A DNA stretch of 58,905 nt from Lachnospiraceae bacterium (lineage in GTDB: Bacteria; Bacillota; Clostridia; Lachnospirales; Lachnospiraceae). Made by a program: the position numbers and the translations under genes. Positions 42,790-50,844 of this stretch are shown piece after piece (positions within the stretch are counted from its first letter, which is position 1; every line of letters begins with the position of its first letter). Location of the stretch: NCBI GenBank assembly GCA_017465475.1, contig JAFTWC010000048.1, positions 1 to 58,905 of the forward strand. The letters are read 5' to 3'. Under the pieces are notes generated by a model. That model was not told where the DNA came from. It was given only the letters and a program-made list of their open reading frames with translations, and did not search any database.

Positions 42790-43668
42790 TTACTCAATAT
42801 TCTGAATCTGCTCACGGATTTTCTCAATCTCGGTCTTTAAATCAATGGCGATATTGGAAACCGTAATATCGTTTGCCTTGGATAAAATCGTGTTAGCTTC
42901 ACGGTTCATCTCCTGTGCCACGAAATCTAACTTACGACCGATATTCTCCCCCTGCTTAAAGGTATCCAACATATTGGTCACATGACTGCGAAGACGCACG
43001 GTCTCTTCATCCGTACAAATCTTATCCGCATAAATCGTAATCTCGGTAGCAAGCACCCGTTCATCAATCTTGGTGTCGCCCAGCACCTCGGCCACCTTAT
43101 CCGTCAGCTTCTTACGGTATTCTGCCATAATCTGCGGAGAACGCTCCTCTACTGCTGCCACAAGCTCCGATACCTTCTCGCACTTAGCGGTCAAATCTTC
43201 ACAAAGACGCTCGCCCTCTGCAATACGAGTCTCCACAAACTGCTCACAGGCGCCTTTCACCGCACGCTCTAAAAGACTGTACAATGCTTCTTCATCCTGC
43301 TGCGCGTTTTCAATAGTCAGCACCTCCGGATATCTGGAAAGCCCGGAAATCCGAATATCGTTCTCTATCGGGAACTCCTCTGCCATACGCATCAGTATGT
43401 CATAATATTCCTTTGCAAGTTCCGCGTTATACTTTACACAGCCCTTTCCTTCGGTTTCGTCCTCGTAGGAAACGAAAACATCCACCTTACCGCGACTGAT
43501 GTACTGCTTCAAAATGTTACGTACCATCACATCGCACACATTCAGGCGCTTCGGCAACTTTACGGAAAACTCGCTGTAACGATGATTTACCGCCTTCATT
43601 TCAACGGTAACTTTCCGTCCTTCTTCCGCTAATTCGCATCTGCCGAAACCGGTCATACTTTTAATCAT
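42790..43668 (-). CDS. yicC: YicC family endoribonuclease-like protein
   Basis: A 292-residue protein with the YicC N-terminus MIKSMTGFGR and C-terminus TEIEKIREQIQNIE. The conserved block GENIGRKLDFVAQEMNREAN is present in full. YicC proteins form hexamers and are linked to RNA decay. The start is the ATG at 43666-43668, with AAAGGAG upstream; a longer in-frame ATG has no ribosome site. It is the first gene of the yicC-remA-rpoZ-lepB operon, driven by the promoter at 43729-43757. Confidence 0.93.
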   Translation of the reverse strand: MIKSMTGFGRCELAEEGRKVTVEMKAVNHRYSEFSVKLPKRLNVCDVMVRNILKQYISRGKVDVFVSYEDETEGKGCVKYNAELAKEYYDILMRMAEEFPIENDIRISGLSRYPEVLTIENAQQDEEALYSLLERAVKGACEQFVETRIAEGERLCEDLTAKCEKVSELVAAVEERSPQIMAEYRKKLTDKVAEVLGDTKIDERVLATEITIYADKICTDEETVRLRSHVTNMLDTFKQGENIGRKLDFVAQEMNREANTILSKANDITVSNIAIDLKTEIEKIREQIQNIE

Positions 43669-43728
43669 GGCGGCTCCTTTCTCCGTGGGTATCCCACCGT
43701 ATGCGCATAAAAACGCATTATCCAATTA

Positions 43729-43757
43729 ATTATATAGTGGATTTCATAAAAAGTCAA
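43729..43757 (-). promoter_or_regulatory. Promoter of the yicC operon
   Basis: TTGACT (43752-43757) and a perfect TATAAT (43729-43734) have 17-base spacing. The leader of about 55 bases contains a GTGGG/CCCAC hairpin just before the ribosome site. Confidence 0.85.
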
Positions 43758-43810
43758 GCAATGGAAAAGATTTTTTCCATCAGCCGGTGTCACAAATTAT
43801 TTTCGCAAGA

Positions 43811-43852
43811 AAAGCCGTGGTACAGAGTTTTCCTCACATACCACGGCTTTTC
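43811..43852. terminator. Bidirectional-looking terminator upstream of yicC
   Basis: AAAAGCCGTGGTA and TACCACGGCTTTT form a perfect 13-bp stem with flanking A and T runs. It ends the transcript of the small membrane protein gene at 43885. Confidence 0.88.
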
Positions 43853-43884
43853 ATTCTTCTTATCTTTAAATCAAAAAACTTCCG

Positions 43885-44124
43885 CTATCTTATCAGGTAC
43901 AGAACAAACGCAAAAATAATAAGCCAGACGCCCAAAACAATACAAGAAAGAATCAATCCTATTTTTCCGCAGACCCTGCTTTTCTTCTTCTGCAAAACAG
44001 CCGGTATTGCCAGTCCCAACGACAAAAGAGCCGCCACAAGCCCGACACTGTGTATAACTGTAGCCAATGCAAAAATCCCAAGAATCATGGCGTATATCCC
44101 CAACAGACTTTCTTCTTTTTTCAT
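43885..44124 (-). CDS. Small membrane protein, DUF4190-like
   Basis: A 79-residue protein with two hydrophobic helices (about 8-38 and 52-78) and a short basic loop, QKKKSRVCGK. Both halves show the glycine-rich repeat style (GIYAMILGIFAL, GKIGLILSCIVLG) typical of DUF4190. The function is unknown. A strong AGGAGGGGGAG precedes the ATG. A terminator follows within 75 bases, so it is probably monocistronic. Confidence 0.72.
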   Translation of the reverse strand: MKKEESLLGIYAMILGIFALATVIHSVGLVAALLSLGLAIPAVLQKKKSRVCGKIGLILSCIVLGVWLIIFAFVLYLIR

Positions 44125-44195
44125 TTAGACTCCCCCTCCTATGTGAAATAACACCATTATAGTATCACACACTGAGGGATTTTGTCATTAAAATT

Positions 44196-45122
44196 TTAAA
44201 ACTGCTCACACCACTGAATCAAAAGTTCTTTTGCCCGCTCAAAATCTTCCGGATAATACATAAGGCTCAATTCATAATACACGGCTCCGTCTACTACGGC
44301 TCCGACCATCCAGCGGTTTCCGCCAACGCCTTCTTCAAATACTTCGTTTACAAACACCGCCGTCTTCCCGCTTGCGGTCGTATACTCCTCACTCCTGTAA
44401 TCCGGCTTCAATTGCACTACCTCAAAAAAATCCTTGGAATGTCGGATTCCGGTCCCAAACAACGAAATAGGGCTTTCTTCGGTAAATACCGCTGCTGTTT
44501 CATTTATATAGATATCACCCTCTTCGGTCCGGACAAACAAAGATACCTCACCGAGATTCCCCTCCGTATCTCCGATGACACGGACATTGACCTCTTCCAC
44601 TGTCCCCGGAACTTTTGTTTCCTTCATCCCCGCATAACCGATGTAGGCTCTTGCCTCCTCCACGGTATCAAACCGCTGTAACCAACTCGGATAGGTCTGA
44701 CTATAATCTTCCTGCGCCATATAGTCCCGCAAAAAGCCTTCCACTTCCTGAATGTCTCCGGTCAGTTCTTCCGCCGAAATCCGCTCCGTCTCTGTCATCA
44801 GAGAAAAACCATGATTGTCTTTGTCTTCACTCTTTGTAAACTGTAATACACCCAGTTTTGCTGCGTAGGCCACTCCACCGCCACACAACAAAAGCACTAC
44901 CGTTGCCGCCACCGCCCATTTTGCTGCGGTCTTGCTAAAGATTCCGAAACGTACGGTCCTTATAGACTTTTCGCTGTATTCTTCTGCCGCCTTCGCACCG
45001 ATTTCTTCGTAACATTTCTCAACCCATTCTTCCGGCAATTCGTTCATTACCTTTAATAACTTGCTTCCGGTCAATGCATTTTCTTGCATCTTTTCTGTTT
45101 CTTTCATTATCTTCTTTGTCAT
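44196..45122 (-). CDS. Probable anti-sigma factor (single-pass membrane protein)
   Basis: A 308-residue protein whose ATG overlaps the TGA of the ECF sigma gene (ATGA), a strong sign of a sigma/anti-sigma pair. Residues 1-65 are cytoplasmic and should hold the sigma-binding part. One helix lies at about 68-90 (AAKWAVAATVVLLLCGGGVA). The remaining 215 residues are extracellular and resemble DUF4367-type sensors (YTTASGKTAVFVNEVF, VYYELSLMYYPEDF). Signal and targets are unknown. Confidence 0.8.
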   Translation of the reverse strand: MTKKIMKETEKMQENALTGSKLLKVMNELPEEWVEKCYEEIGAKAAEEYSEKSIRTVRFGIFSKTAAKWAVAATVVLLLCGGGVAYAAKLGVLQFTKSEDKDNHGFSLMTETERISAEELTGDIQEVEGFLRDYMAQEDYSQTYPSWLQRFDTVEEARAYIGYAGMKETKVPGTVEEVNVRVIGDTEGNLGEVSLFVRTEEGDIYINETAAVFTEESPISLFGTGIRHSKDFFEVVQLKPDYRSEEYTTASGKTAVFVNEVFEEGVGGNRWMVGAVVDGAVYYELSLMYYPEDFERAKELLIQWCEQF

Positions 45123-45661
45123 ACTGCATCCTCCTTTTTTAATTCACTCCACAATTGTTTGCGTAAGCGGAACAAGATACTTTTTACTTTGCTTTCCCGG
45201 TAACCGAAGGCCATTGCCAGCTCCTTTACGGATTCCCCGTACCAATACCTTCGAAGGAACAGCTTCCGTTTTTCCTCCGGCAAGTCCTTTAAGAACTTTA
45301 CTATCAGTTCACGAAGTCCCGTCTCGTCCCCTACCTGTACATTATCCGGGATGCATTCCATCAGTTCTGCAGAAAGTTCCACCACAGCAGCGCTGCGCTT
45401 TGCTGCTTTATCTCGTTCTATCTTGTTTAAGACCAGATTTCGACAAATTTTTGCCGCATAGGCGAATAAGTATTCCGGCCGGTTCGGCGGTACACTGTTC
45501 CACACCGCCAAATAGGTATCATTGACGCATTCCTCTGCATCTTCTTCCGGGACCATACGTCCGGCCAGTATCTTTAAGCGGGTACCGTACTTTCGTTCCA
45601 GCTCCGAAAGTGCCAACTCTTTTCGCTCCAAAAAAAGCTCCAGAATTTCGCTGTCTTCCAT
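45119..45661 (-). CDS. RNA polymerase sigma factor, ECF family
   Basis: A 180-residue sigma factor. Region 2 spans about 20-90 (PEEDAEECVNDTYLAVWNSV, YLFAYAAKICRNLVLNKIER) and region 4 about 120-175 (KLFLRRYWYGESVKELAMAF, then RESKVKSILFRLRKQLW). The start is the ATG at 45659-45661, with AAAGGAGG 7 bases upstream; a GTG six codons earlier overlaps that site. Upstream (45700-45710), GCAACCT could be an ECF-type -35 for autoregulation, but I see no clear partner. The next 400 bases upstream hold the alternating-repeat array. Confidence 0.9.
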   Translation of the reverse strand: MEDSEILELFLERKELALSELERKYGTRLKILAGRMVPEEDAEECVNDTYLAVWNSVPPNRPEYLFAYAAKICRNLVLNKIERDKAAKRSAAVVELSAELMECIPDNVQVGDETGLRELIVKFLKDLPEEKRKLFLRRYWYGESVKELAMAFGYRESKVKSILFRLRKQLWSELKKEDAV

Positions 45662-45789
45662 CCCATTTCCTCCTTTCACCTTAATAAACAGAAAAACATG
45701 TGGGTAGGTTGCGTGTAAAATAAAAAAAGTAGTAGATACTTTGGTTTATAATCCGCCTGCAATATATATACAACAAACCGCCTGGCATT

Positions 45790-46182
45790 TACCATGAGGA
45801 CACGATGATTAATATATTTCATGGTACACTAATTTTTCCAATCCGAGAATTTACCATGAGATATACTGATAGCTGTCTCTATCATGGTACAAAGCAAAAT
45901 CCTTCAACGAATAATTACCATGAAATATCTCATATCCTTATGTATCATGGTAAACAACTCGTCTTTCCCGACAGTGAAAGTTCAAATTTACTCAAAAAGC
46001 AAGAATAAACTCAATAATTTACCATGAGATATCATGGTTGCACCTCCTCTCATGGTAATAAACGACGACAGCACTTTTTTCTTACCATGATAACTCATGA
46101 ATACGACGTATATCATGGCAAATAGAAGAAACAAAAAAAATTCCTTACCATGATATAAGAAGAAAACCATTTCGTCATGGTA
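45790..46182. repeat. Array of six inverted pairs of TACCATGA with regular spacing
   Basis: TACCATGA starts at 45790, 45852, 45916, 46020, 46083 and 46146. Its complement TCATGGTA starts at 45819, 45882, 45945, 46050, 46113 (one mismatch) and 46175. Each pair encloses 21-22 bases of unrelated sequence. Pairs are separated by 25-26 bases, except one gap of 67. Successive right half-sites are 63, 63, 105, 63 and 62 bases apart. Several arms extend to TTTACCATGA. Every unit could form an RNA hairpin of 8-10 bp. The array lies between the ECF sigma gene and the terminator of the pheST-GNAT transcript, and contains no credible gene. No match to a known repeat class is recognised. Confidence 0.93.
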
Positions 46183-46193
46183 AACATAAAAAC

Positions 46194-46217
46194 AGAGGCC
46201 GTCTTCCGACGACCTCT
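46194..46217 (-). terminator. Terminator of the pheS-pheT-GNAT operon
   Basis: On the minus strand AGAGGTCGTC, loop GGAA, GACGGCCTCT (10 bp, one G-U) is followed by TGTTTTTAT. The last repeat unit ends 11 bases away. Confidence 0.85.
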
Positions 46218-46228
46218 TCTTACACTTC

Positions 46229-46663
46229 TTATAAATCCCGTTCCATATCCTTGTCACCTTCAAACTCGGCACCGGTGTGCACAAAGCCAACACTTTCATA
46301 AAGTCTTAAGGCCACGTCATTTCCTTCATGATACGTGACGGATACTCGTTTGTACCGCCCTTCTTCACGCATCTTTTCAAGAACCAGCAAAAGTGCGGCT
46401 TTCCCGTACCCTCTGCCTTGATACCTCCTATCGATGAAGAACTGACAAAGATTGTATACATTTAACTCCGGAAGGTCTGCATAATAAATTAAGCCTACCG
46501 GAAGTTCATCCGCAAGGATTTCAAACAAGCTCGCATGTAACTCCGCTTCCTCTTTTACATCCTCAATCATCTGTTCCGCTGAATGTACAAACGGTTCCTG
46601 TTCAGTTGAAACCGCCAGATTCGTTACATATCCTTCCGGATTAATTCTACGAATGGTAACCAT
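46229..46663 (-). CDS. GNAT family N-acetyltransferase (diamine acetyltransferase-like)
   Basis: A 144-residue GNAT protein. The fold is complete, with the acetyl-CoA loop in FFIDRRYQGRGYGKAALLLV and the C-terminal NDVALRLYESVGFVHTGAEF. The style matches spermidine/spermine or PaiA-like acetyltransferases, but the substrate is not determined. The start is the ATG at 46661-46663, with GGGGAG upstream; an ATG four codons earlier is too close to that site. It follows pheT by 21 bases and is the last gene of the operon. Confidence 0.83.
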   Translation of the reverse strand: MVTIRRINPEGYVTNLAVSTEQEPFVHSAEQMIEDVKEEAELHASLFEILADELPVGLIYYADLPELNVYNLCQFFIDRRYQGRGYGKAALLLVLEKMREEGRYKRVSVTYHEGNDVALRLYESVGFVHTGAEFEGDKDMERDL

Positions 46664-46684
46664 GATACTCCCCACTTTATTCCT

Positions 46685-49105
46685 TTAGCTTCTCAACTCT
46701 ACACCGTAGCTCTTACCAAGCTGCTTTAAAATCTTCTTTACGAAACCGTCCACGGACTCAGCGGTGAATGCTTCCTCCTTCGGAGTGAACACAACGGAGA
46801 ATGCCATACTCTTCTTGTCTGCTGCAATCTGCTCACCCTCGTAAATATCGAAGAGGTTGATGCTGGTGATGTACTTACAGGACTCCTTCATTACCTTCTC
46901 GATTTCGCCGCAAGTGATAGTTCTGTCCACAACGAATGCCAGGTCTCTCTTTTCCTCCGGGAACTTGGAAAGCGGGGTGAATACTGCCTTCATACCGTAC
47001 CACTGGGACACGGTCTTTAAATCCATCTCTAAGATGAAGGCCTGGGTACGCATATCGCAGGTATCCATTACGTCGTAAGCCAACTTACCGAAGTAACCGA
47101 TTTCAATACCGTCGCATAAAATCTTTGCGGTCTGGTACGGATGTAAGAAGGTGTTCTGCATCGGCTCGTAGGTGAAGGTAAGCTGCAACGTCTCAGCTAC
47201 CTTTTCTGCCATACCCTTCATGGTATAGAAGTTCTCCTTCTCACCGAATACACCGATACAAAGTCTCGGCTTCTCGTCCGGATACTGCGTAAGCGGTAAC
47301 TCATACGGAAGGAATACATTACCGATTTCATAAAGTCTACCCTCTAAGTTGCCCTTCTTCTGGTTATTCGCAATGGCATTAATCATGGAAGCCGCAAGGG
47401 TGGTTCTCATGAGAGAAAGCTCCTCACTGATCGGATTCACGATACGGATTGCCTTACGCTCTACCGCATTCTCCGGAAGCTTTAACATATCCAAATCTGC
47501 CGGAGAGAAGAAGGAGTAATGGATGCACTCGTAAGCACCGGTAGCACAGAGCGCCTTCTTTAAACGAAGCTCACTCTTCTGGGTCTGATTAAGGCCTCCT
47601 AAGGTTACCTGTGCGGACGGCATGAATGCCGGAACCACATGCTCGTAGCCGTACAGACGAATCACCTCTTCCGCTACGTCCTGATAGGTTTCCATATCCT
47701 CACGGAATGCCGGCACCTGAAGAGTTAAGGTATCGCCCTCAATCTTCGGTGCGAAGGTCAGGTTATTCATAATTCTTAAAATATCATCGTTCGGAACCGT
47801 AATACCAAGCACCTTGTTTACCTTCTCGATGCTGACGGAAAGAGTCTTCGGCTCTACGCTGTTACCGGTATTGACATCCACATGGGTACGTCCTACCTTA
47901 CCGCAGCCAAGCTCCTCGATCAAGTGAAGGGCTCTCTTCATTGCCATTACGGTTGCGTACTCGTCTACACCCTTTTCGTAACGGGCACTGGAATCGGAAC
48001 GCTTACCCAGGGCTCTGGAAGTTCTTCTGATATTATCTCTTGCAAACTTTGCGGACTCGAACAGAACTGCGCTTGTGGTCTCACGAATCTCAGAGTTAAG
48101 ACCGCCCATCACACCGGCTAATGCTACCGGCTTTACACCGTCGCAGATTAACATATTGGCATCGGTGAGGGTAAGCTCCTGCTCATCTAAAGTCACAATC
48201 TTCTCACCGTTAGTTGCACGTCTTACATTAATTGCATTGCCCTCTAAAGTAGAAAGATCGAAAGCATGCATCGGCTGACCAAGCTCCTTTAAAATGTAGT
48301 TGGTAATATCTACTACGTTGGAAATCGCATCAATTCCCACAAGAGCCAGTCTTCTCTTCATCCAAGCCGGAGACTCTGCAATCTTTACATCGGTTACATA
48401 ATGTGCGCTGTAACGCGGACATAAATCCGGGCAATCTACCTTTACGGAGAATCCGTCTAAAGAAGCATCGGTCTCGGTGTAATCAAGGGCCGGCATTTTA
48501 AGCTCCTTCTGAAGCACTGCCGCAACTTCTCTTGCAATACCGAAAATACTCTGGCAATCCGGTCTGTTAGCAGTAATTGCAATATCGAAAATCCAGTCAT
48601 CAAGGCCTAACATCGGCTTTACATCAGCACCAATTTGTGCATCTTCCGGAAGAACCAAAAGTCCGTTGTAACCCGCACCCGGATACATATTTTCACTAAC
48701 ACCAAGCTCTACACCGGAGCAAAGCATACCGAAAGACTCGTAACCACGAAGCTTACCCTTACCGATGGTCATAACGCCCTCTATGGTCTTATGATCCTTT
48801 GCGGTTGCGTAAACCGTTGCGCCAACCAATGCTACCGGGAACTTGCCCCCTGCCGCTACGTTATCCGCACCACAGCAAATCTGGAAAGTACCGTGCTCGC
48901 CGCAATCTACCTGACACACATGTAAATGGGTATCCGGAATAGCCTCACAGGTCAAAACCTTACCGACAACAACTTTACTGATATCCTTACCCACTTCGTA
49001 TAATTCTTCTACTTCAAATCCACAAGAGAACAACTTATCCTGTAACTCCTGCGGAGTAACATCTACATCAACATAATCTTTAATCCAACTTAATGGTGCT
49101 ATCAT
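46685..49105 (-). CDS. pheT: Phenylalanyl-tRNA synthetase beta subunit
   Basis: An 806-residue subunit of the alpha2-beta2 enzyme that charges tRNA-Phe. It begins MIAPLSWIKDYVDVD; the tRNA-binding OB domain spans 40-150 (THLHVCQVDCGEHGTFQICC). The B3/B4 editing domain lies near 200-370 (GQPMHAFDLSTLEG), B5 near 405-475, the catalytic-like core follows, and an FDX-ACB anticodon-binding domain ends it (SKFPEEKRDLAFVVDRTITC). Length is standard. It is co-transcribed with pheS, whose stop is 93 bases upstream, and is controlled by the pheS T-box. Confidence 0.96.
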   Translation of the reverse strand: MIAPLSWIKDYVDVDVTPQELQDKLFSCGFEVEELYEVGKDISKVVVGKVLTCEAIPDTHLHVCQVDCGEHGTFQICCGADNVAAGGKFPVALVGATVYATAKDHKTIEGVMTIGKGKLRGYESFGMLCSGVELGVSENMYPGAGYNGLLVLPEDAQIGADVKPMLGLDDWIFDIAITANRPDCQSIFGIAREVAAVLQKELKMPALDYTETDASLDGFSVKVDCPDLCPRYSAHYVTDVKIAESPAWMKRRLALVGIDAISNVVDITNYILKELGQPMHAFDLSTLEGNAINVRRATNGEKIVTLDEQELTLTDANMLICDGVKPVALAGVMGGLNSEIRETTSAVLFESAKFARDNIRRTSRALGKRSDSSARYEKGVDEYATVMAMKRALHLIEELGCGKVGRTHVDVNTGNSVEPKTLSVSIEKVNKVLGITVPNDDILRIMNNLTFAPKIEGDTLTLQVPAFREDMETYQDVAEEVIRLYGYEHVVPAFMPSAQVTLGGLNQTQKSELRLKKALCATGAYECIHYSFFSPADLDMLKLPENAVERKAIRIVNPISEELSLMRTTLAASMINAIANNQKKGNLEGRLYEIGNVFLPYELPLTQYPDEKPRLCIGVFGEKENFYTMKGMAEKVAETLQLTFTYEPMQNTFLHPYQTAKILCDGIEIGYFGKLAYDVMDTCDMRTQAFILEMDLKTVSQWYGMKAVFTPLSKFPEEKRDLAFVVDRTITCGEIEKVMKESCKYITSINLFDIYEGEQIAADKKSMAFSVVFTPKEEAFTAESVDGFVKKILKQLGKSYGVELRS

Positions 49106-49198
49106 CTTATTTCCCTTACCTTTCTGCTTTTCGCTTCAAGCAATCTTTTCGTTTTACTGTCTGTTTTCACTTCTACTTTTTCAAACAACAAGCTTTCC

Positions 49199-50224
49199 TT
49201 AGTCATTTAACTGCTTCAGCACGCGCAAATCGGACTCAAACAACAGCTTAATATTGTTGATACCGTACTTCAACATTGCAGTACGCTCAATACCGATACC
49301 GAAAGCAAGACCACTGTACTCGTTCGGGTCAATGCCACAGTTTTCCAATACCTTGTTGTTTACGATACCGGCACCGAGGATTTCAATCCAACCGGTACCC
49401 TTACAAAGCTTACAGCCCTTACCGCCACACTCGAAGCAGCTACAGTCAACTTCTACCGACGGCTCGGTAAACGGGAAATAAGACGGACGAAGACGGGTCT
49501 TGGTCCCCTCACCGTAAATCTTCTTAACAAATACATCTAACATACCCTGCAAATCGCAAAGAGTAATGCCCTTATCTACTACAAGACCTTCCATCTGGGT
49601 GAACATCGGAGAATGGGTCGCATCGTCATCGGAACGGAATACCTTACCCGGAGATAAAATCTTAATCGGCGGCTTCTTATTCTCCATAACGTGAATCTGT
49701 CCTGCGCTGGTCTGGGTTCTGAGAAGGAACTCCGGAGATAAGTAGAAGGTATCCTGCATATCTCTTGCCGGGTGATCCTGCGGCGTATTAAGGGCCGTGA
49801 AGTTGTAGTAGTCGGTCTCAATCTCGGTACCCTCAAAAATCTCGAAGCCCATGCCTGCAAATACATCAATGAGTTGGTTGCGGATTAAGGTAATCGGGTG
49901 AAGATTTCCCTCTTCTGCTTTCTCTGCCGGAAGGGTGATGTCAAGCTTTTCTGCCTCGTATCTTGCTTCCAGTTCCTTTGCTCTCATCTCTAAGTCCAGC
50001 TCACCAAGGAAGGCAAGCGCCCATTCCTTTAACTCGTTCACGCCCTTACCATAGGCTGCTCTCTCCTCCGGCGCGATGTTTTTCATCTCCTTCATTAAGA
50101 GACCGATTTTACCGGTCTTACCGTCCAAGTAAGATTTCTTGAACTCATACACTTCTTTGGAGGAGGTCAGTGCCTCACTACCCGTCATGATTTCCTGCTT
50201 GATTTGCTCTAAATTTGCATTCAT
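49199..50224 (-). CDS. pheS: Phenylalanyl-tRNA synthetase alpha subunit
   Basis: A 341-residue class II synthetase subunit. The N-terminal coiled coil spans 1-85, then motif 1 ([20 protein letters not shown]), motif 2 region ([35 protein letters not shown]) and motif 3 ([18 protein letters not shown]). A zinc-like cysteine cluster ([19 protein letters not shown]) replaces the usual FCxxC region, as in other clostridia. The start is the ATG at 50222-50224, with AAAGGA upstream. Expression is controlled by the T-box at 50411-50700, and an extra structured element lies in between. Confidence 0.96.
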   Translation of the reverse strand: MNANLEQIKQEIMTGSEALTSSKEVYEFKKSYLDGKTGKIGLLMKEMKNIAPEERAAYGKGVNELKEWALAFLGELDLEMRAKELEARYEAEKLDITLPAEKAEEGNLHPITLIRNQLIDVFAGMGFEIFEGTEIETDYYNFTALNTPQDHPARDMQDTFYLSPEFLLRTQTSAGQIHVMENKKPPIKILSPGKVFRSDDDATHSPMFTQMEGLVVDKGITLCDLQGMLDVFVKKIYGEGTKTRLRPSYFPFTEPSVEVDCSCFECGGKGCKLCKGTGWIEILGAGIVNNKVLENCGIDPNEYSGLAFGIGIERTAMLKYGINNIKLLFESDLRVLKQLND

Positions 50225-50270
50225 CTTTTTTCGTCCTTTCATTATTAGTCTTCTTAACCTCTCTTGTTTA

Positions 50271-50399
50271 CGTGCAGTCGGCACTTTGTGCCTACCCCAA
50301 CCTCGCGACACAGTCGCTCGGTCGTGGGCGCGTTCGCATAATCAGAAATTTTCGGAAGCAAGCTTCCAAAATTTCATCTATGCTCACTTTGCCTGCACG
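50271..50399 (-). other. Structured element between the T-box terminator and pheS
   Basis: CGTGCAG (50393-50399 on the minus strand) pairs with CTGCACG (50271-50277), closing about 115 bases. Inside are a long hairpin, GAAATTTT-GGAAGC with its complement (50345-50375), and GGCAC/GTGCC (50280-50292). The GC-rich middle contains CCGAGCGA, also present in the MATE leader. T-box leaders normally run from terminator to ribosome site within a short distance, so this 130-base element is extra. Confidence 0.5.
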
Positions 50400-50410
50400 C
50401 AAAAAGAAAA

Positions 50411-50700
50411 GTCCCCTGTATGTTTCCATACAAGGGACGAAATAAATTCCGCGGTACCACCCAACTTCCCGAGCCTACGGCCCGGACTCTCATTTGCTTA
50501 ACGCGCATCACGGTTCGAACTACTTTTTGTCTTATCCGATTTCTGAAGCAAACCTCAAAACCACAGATACAACAAATTTGGCACGAACAGCTCCGGTGGG
50601 AAATTCGACATTTCATCTGAACTTAAGGAAGCTTTCAGCCGGTGACTTCCTCTCTCTGATAGAAAATGAAACTCTACTGTACACCTTCATTGCTTTTACA
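50411..50700 (-). promoter_or_regulatory. T-box riboswitch controlling pheST
   Basis: The conserved T-box GGGTGGTACCGCGG lies at 50450-50463 on the minus strand, followed by the terminator GTCCCTTGTATG/CATACAGGGGAC (50411-50438) and a T-rich tail. The upstream AGAGAGAGGAAG...GCTGAAAGCTTCC (about 50615-50655) is a typical stem I. A TTC triplet in GAATTTCCC (near 50603) is the probable Phe specifier. Uncharged tRNA-Phe would stabilise the antiterminator. Confidence 0.92.
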
Positions 50701-50709
50701 TTTGCCCCC

Positions 50710-50738
50710 ATCATACCCAATTTCCGAAAAAAAGTCAA
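50710..50738 (-). promoter_or_regulatory. Promoter of the pheST T-box transcript
   Basis: TTGACT (50733-50738) and TATGAT (50710-50715) have 17-base spacing. Confidence 0.85.
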
Positions 50739-50782
50739 GCAAATTTTCACATTTTATTCAGATTTCCTAAGACAGGCACCTA

Positions 50783-50811
50783 TTGACACTCTTCTCAATC
50801 CATGGTATTAT
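50783..50811 (+). promoter_or_regulatory. Promoter of the CNNM/CBS membrane protein gene
   Basis: TTGACA (50783-50788) and TATTAT (50806-50811) have 17-base spacing, divergent from the pheST promoter. Confidence 0.82.
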
Positions 50812-50844
50812 GAAAATACTATACATAAAAAGGAGGAGATCTTT

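Noticed and set aside
45790-46182. CRISPR array
   Set aside because: The repeat is only 8-10 bases and alternates in orientation, no cas genes are present, and spacers of 21-26 bases with helical phasing do not fit CRISPR.
45805-46299. Protein-coding frames across the TACCATGA array (45805-46008 plus, 45988-46299 minus)
   Set aside because: They arise from the repeat period, have no ribosome site, and the minus frame overlaps a terminator and a real GNAT gene.
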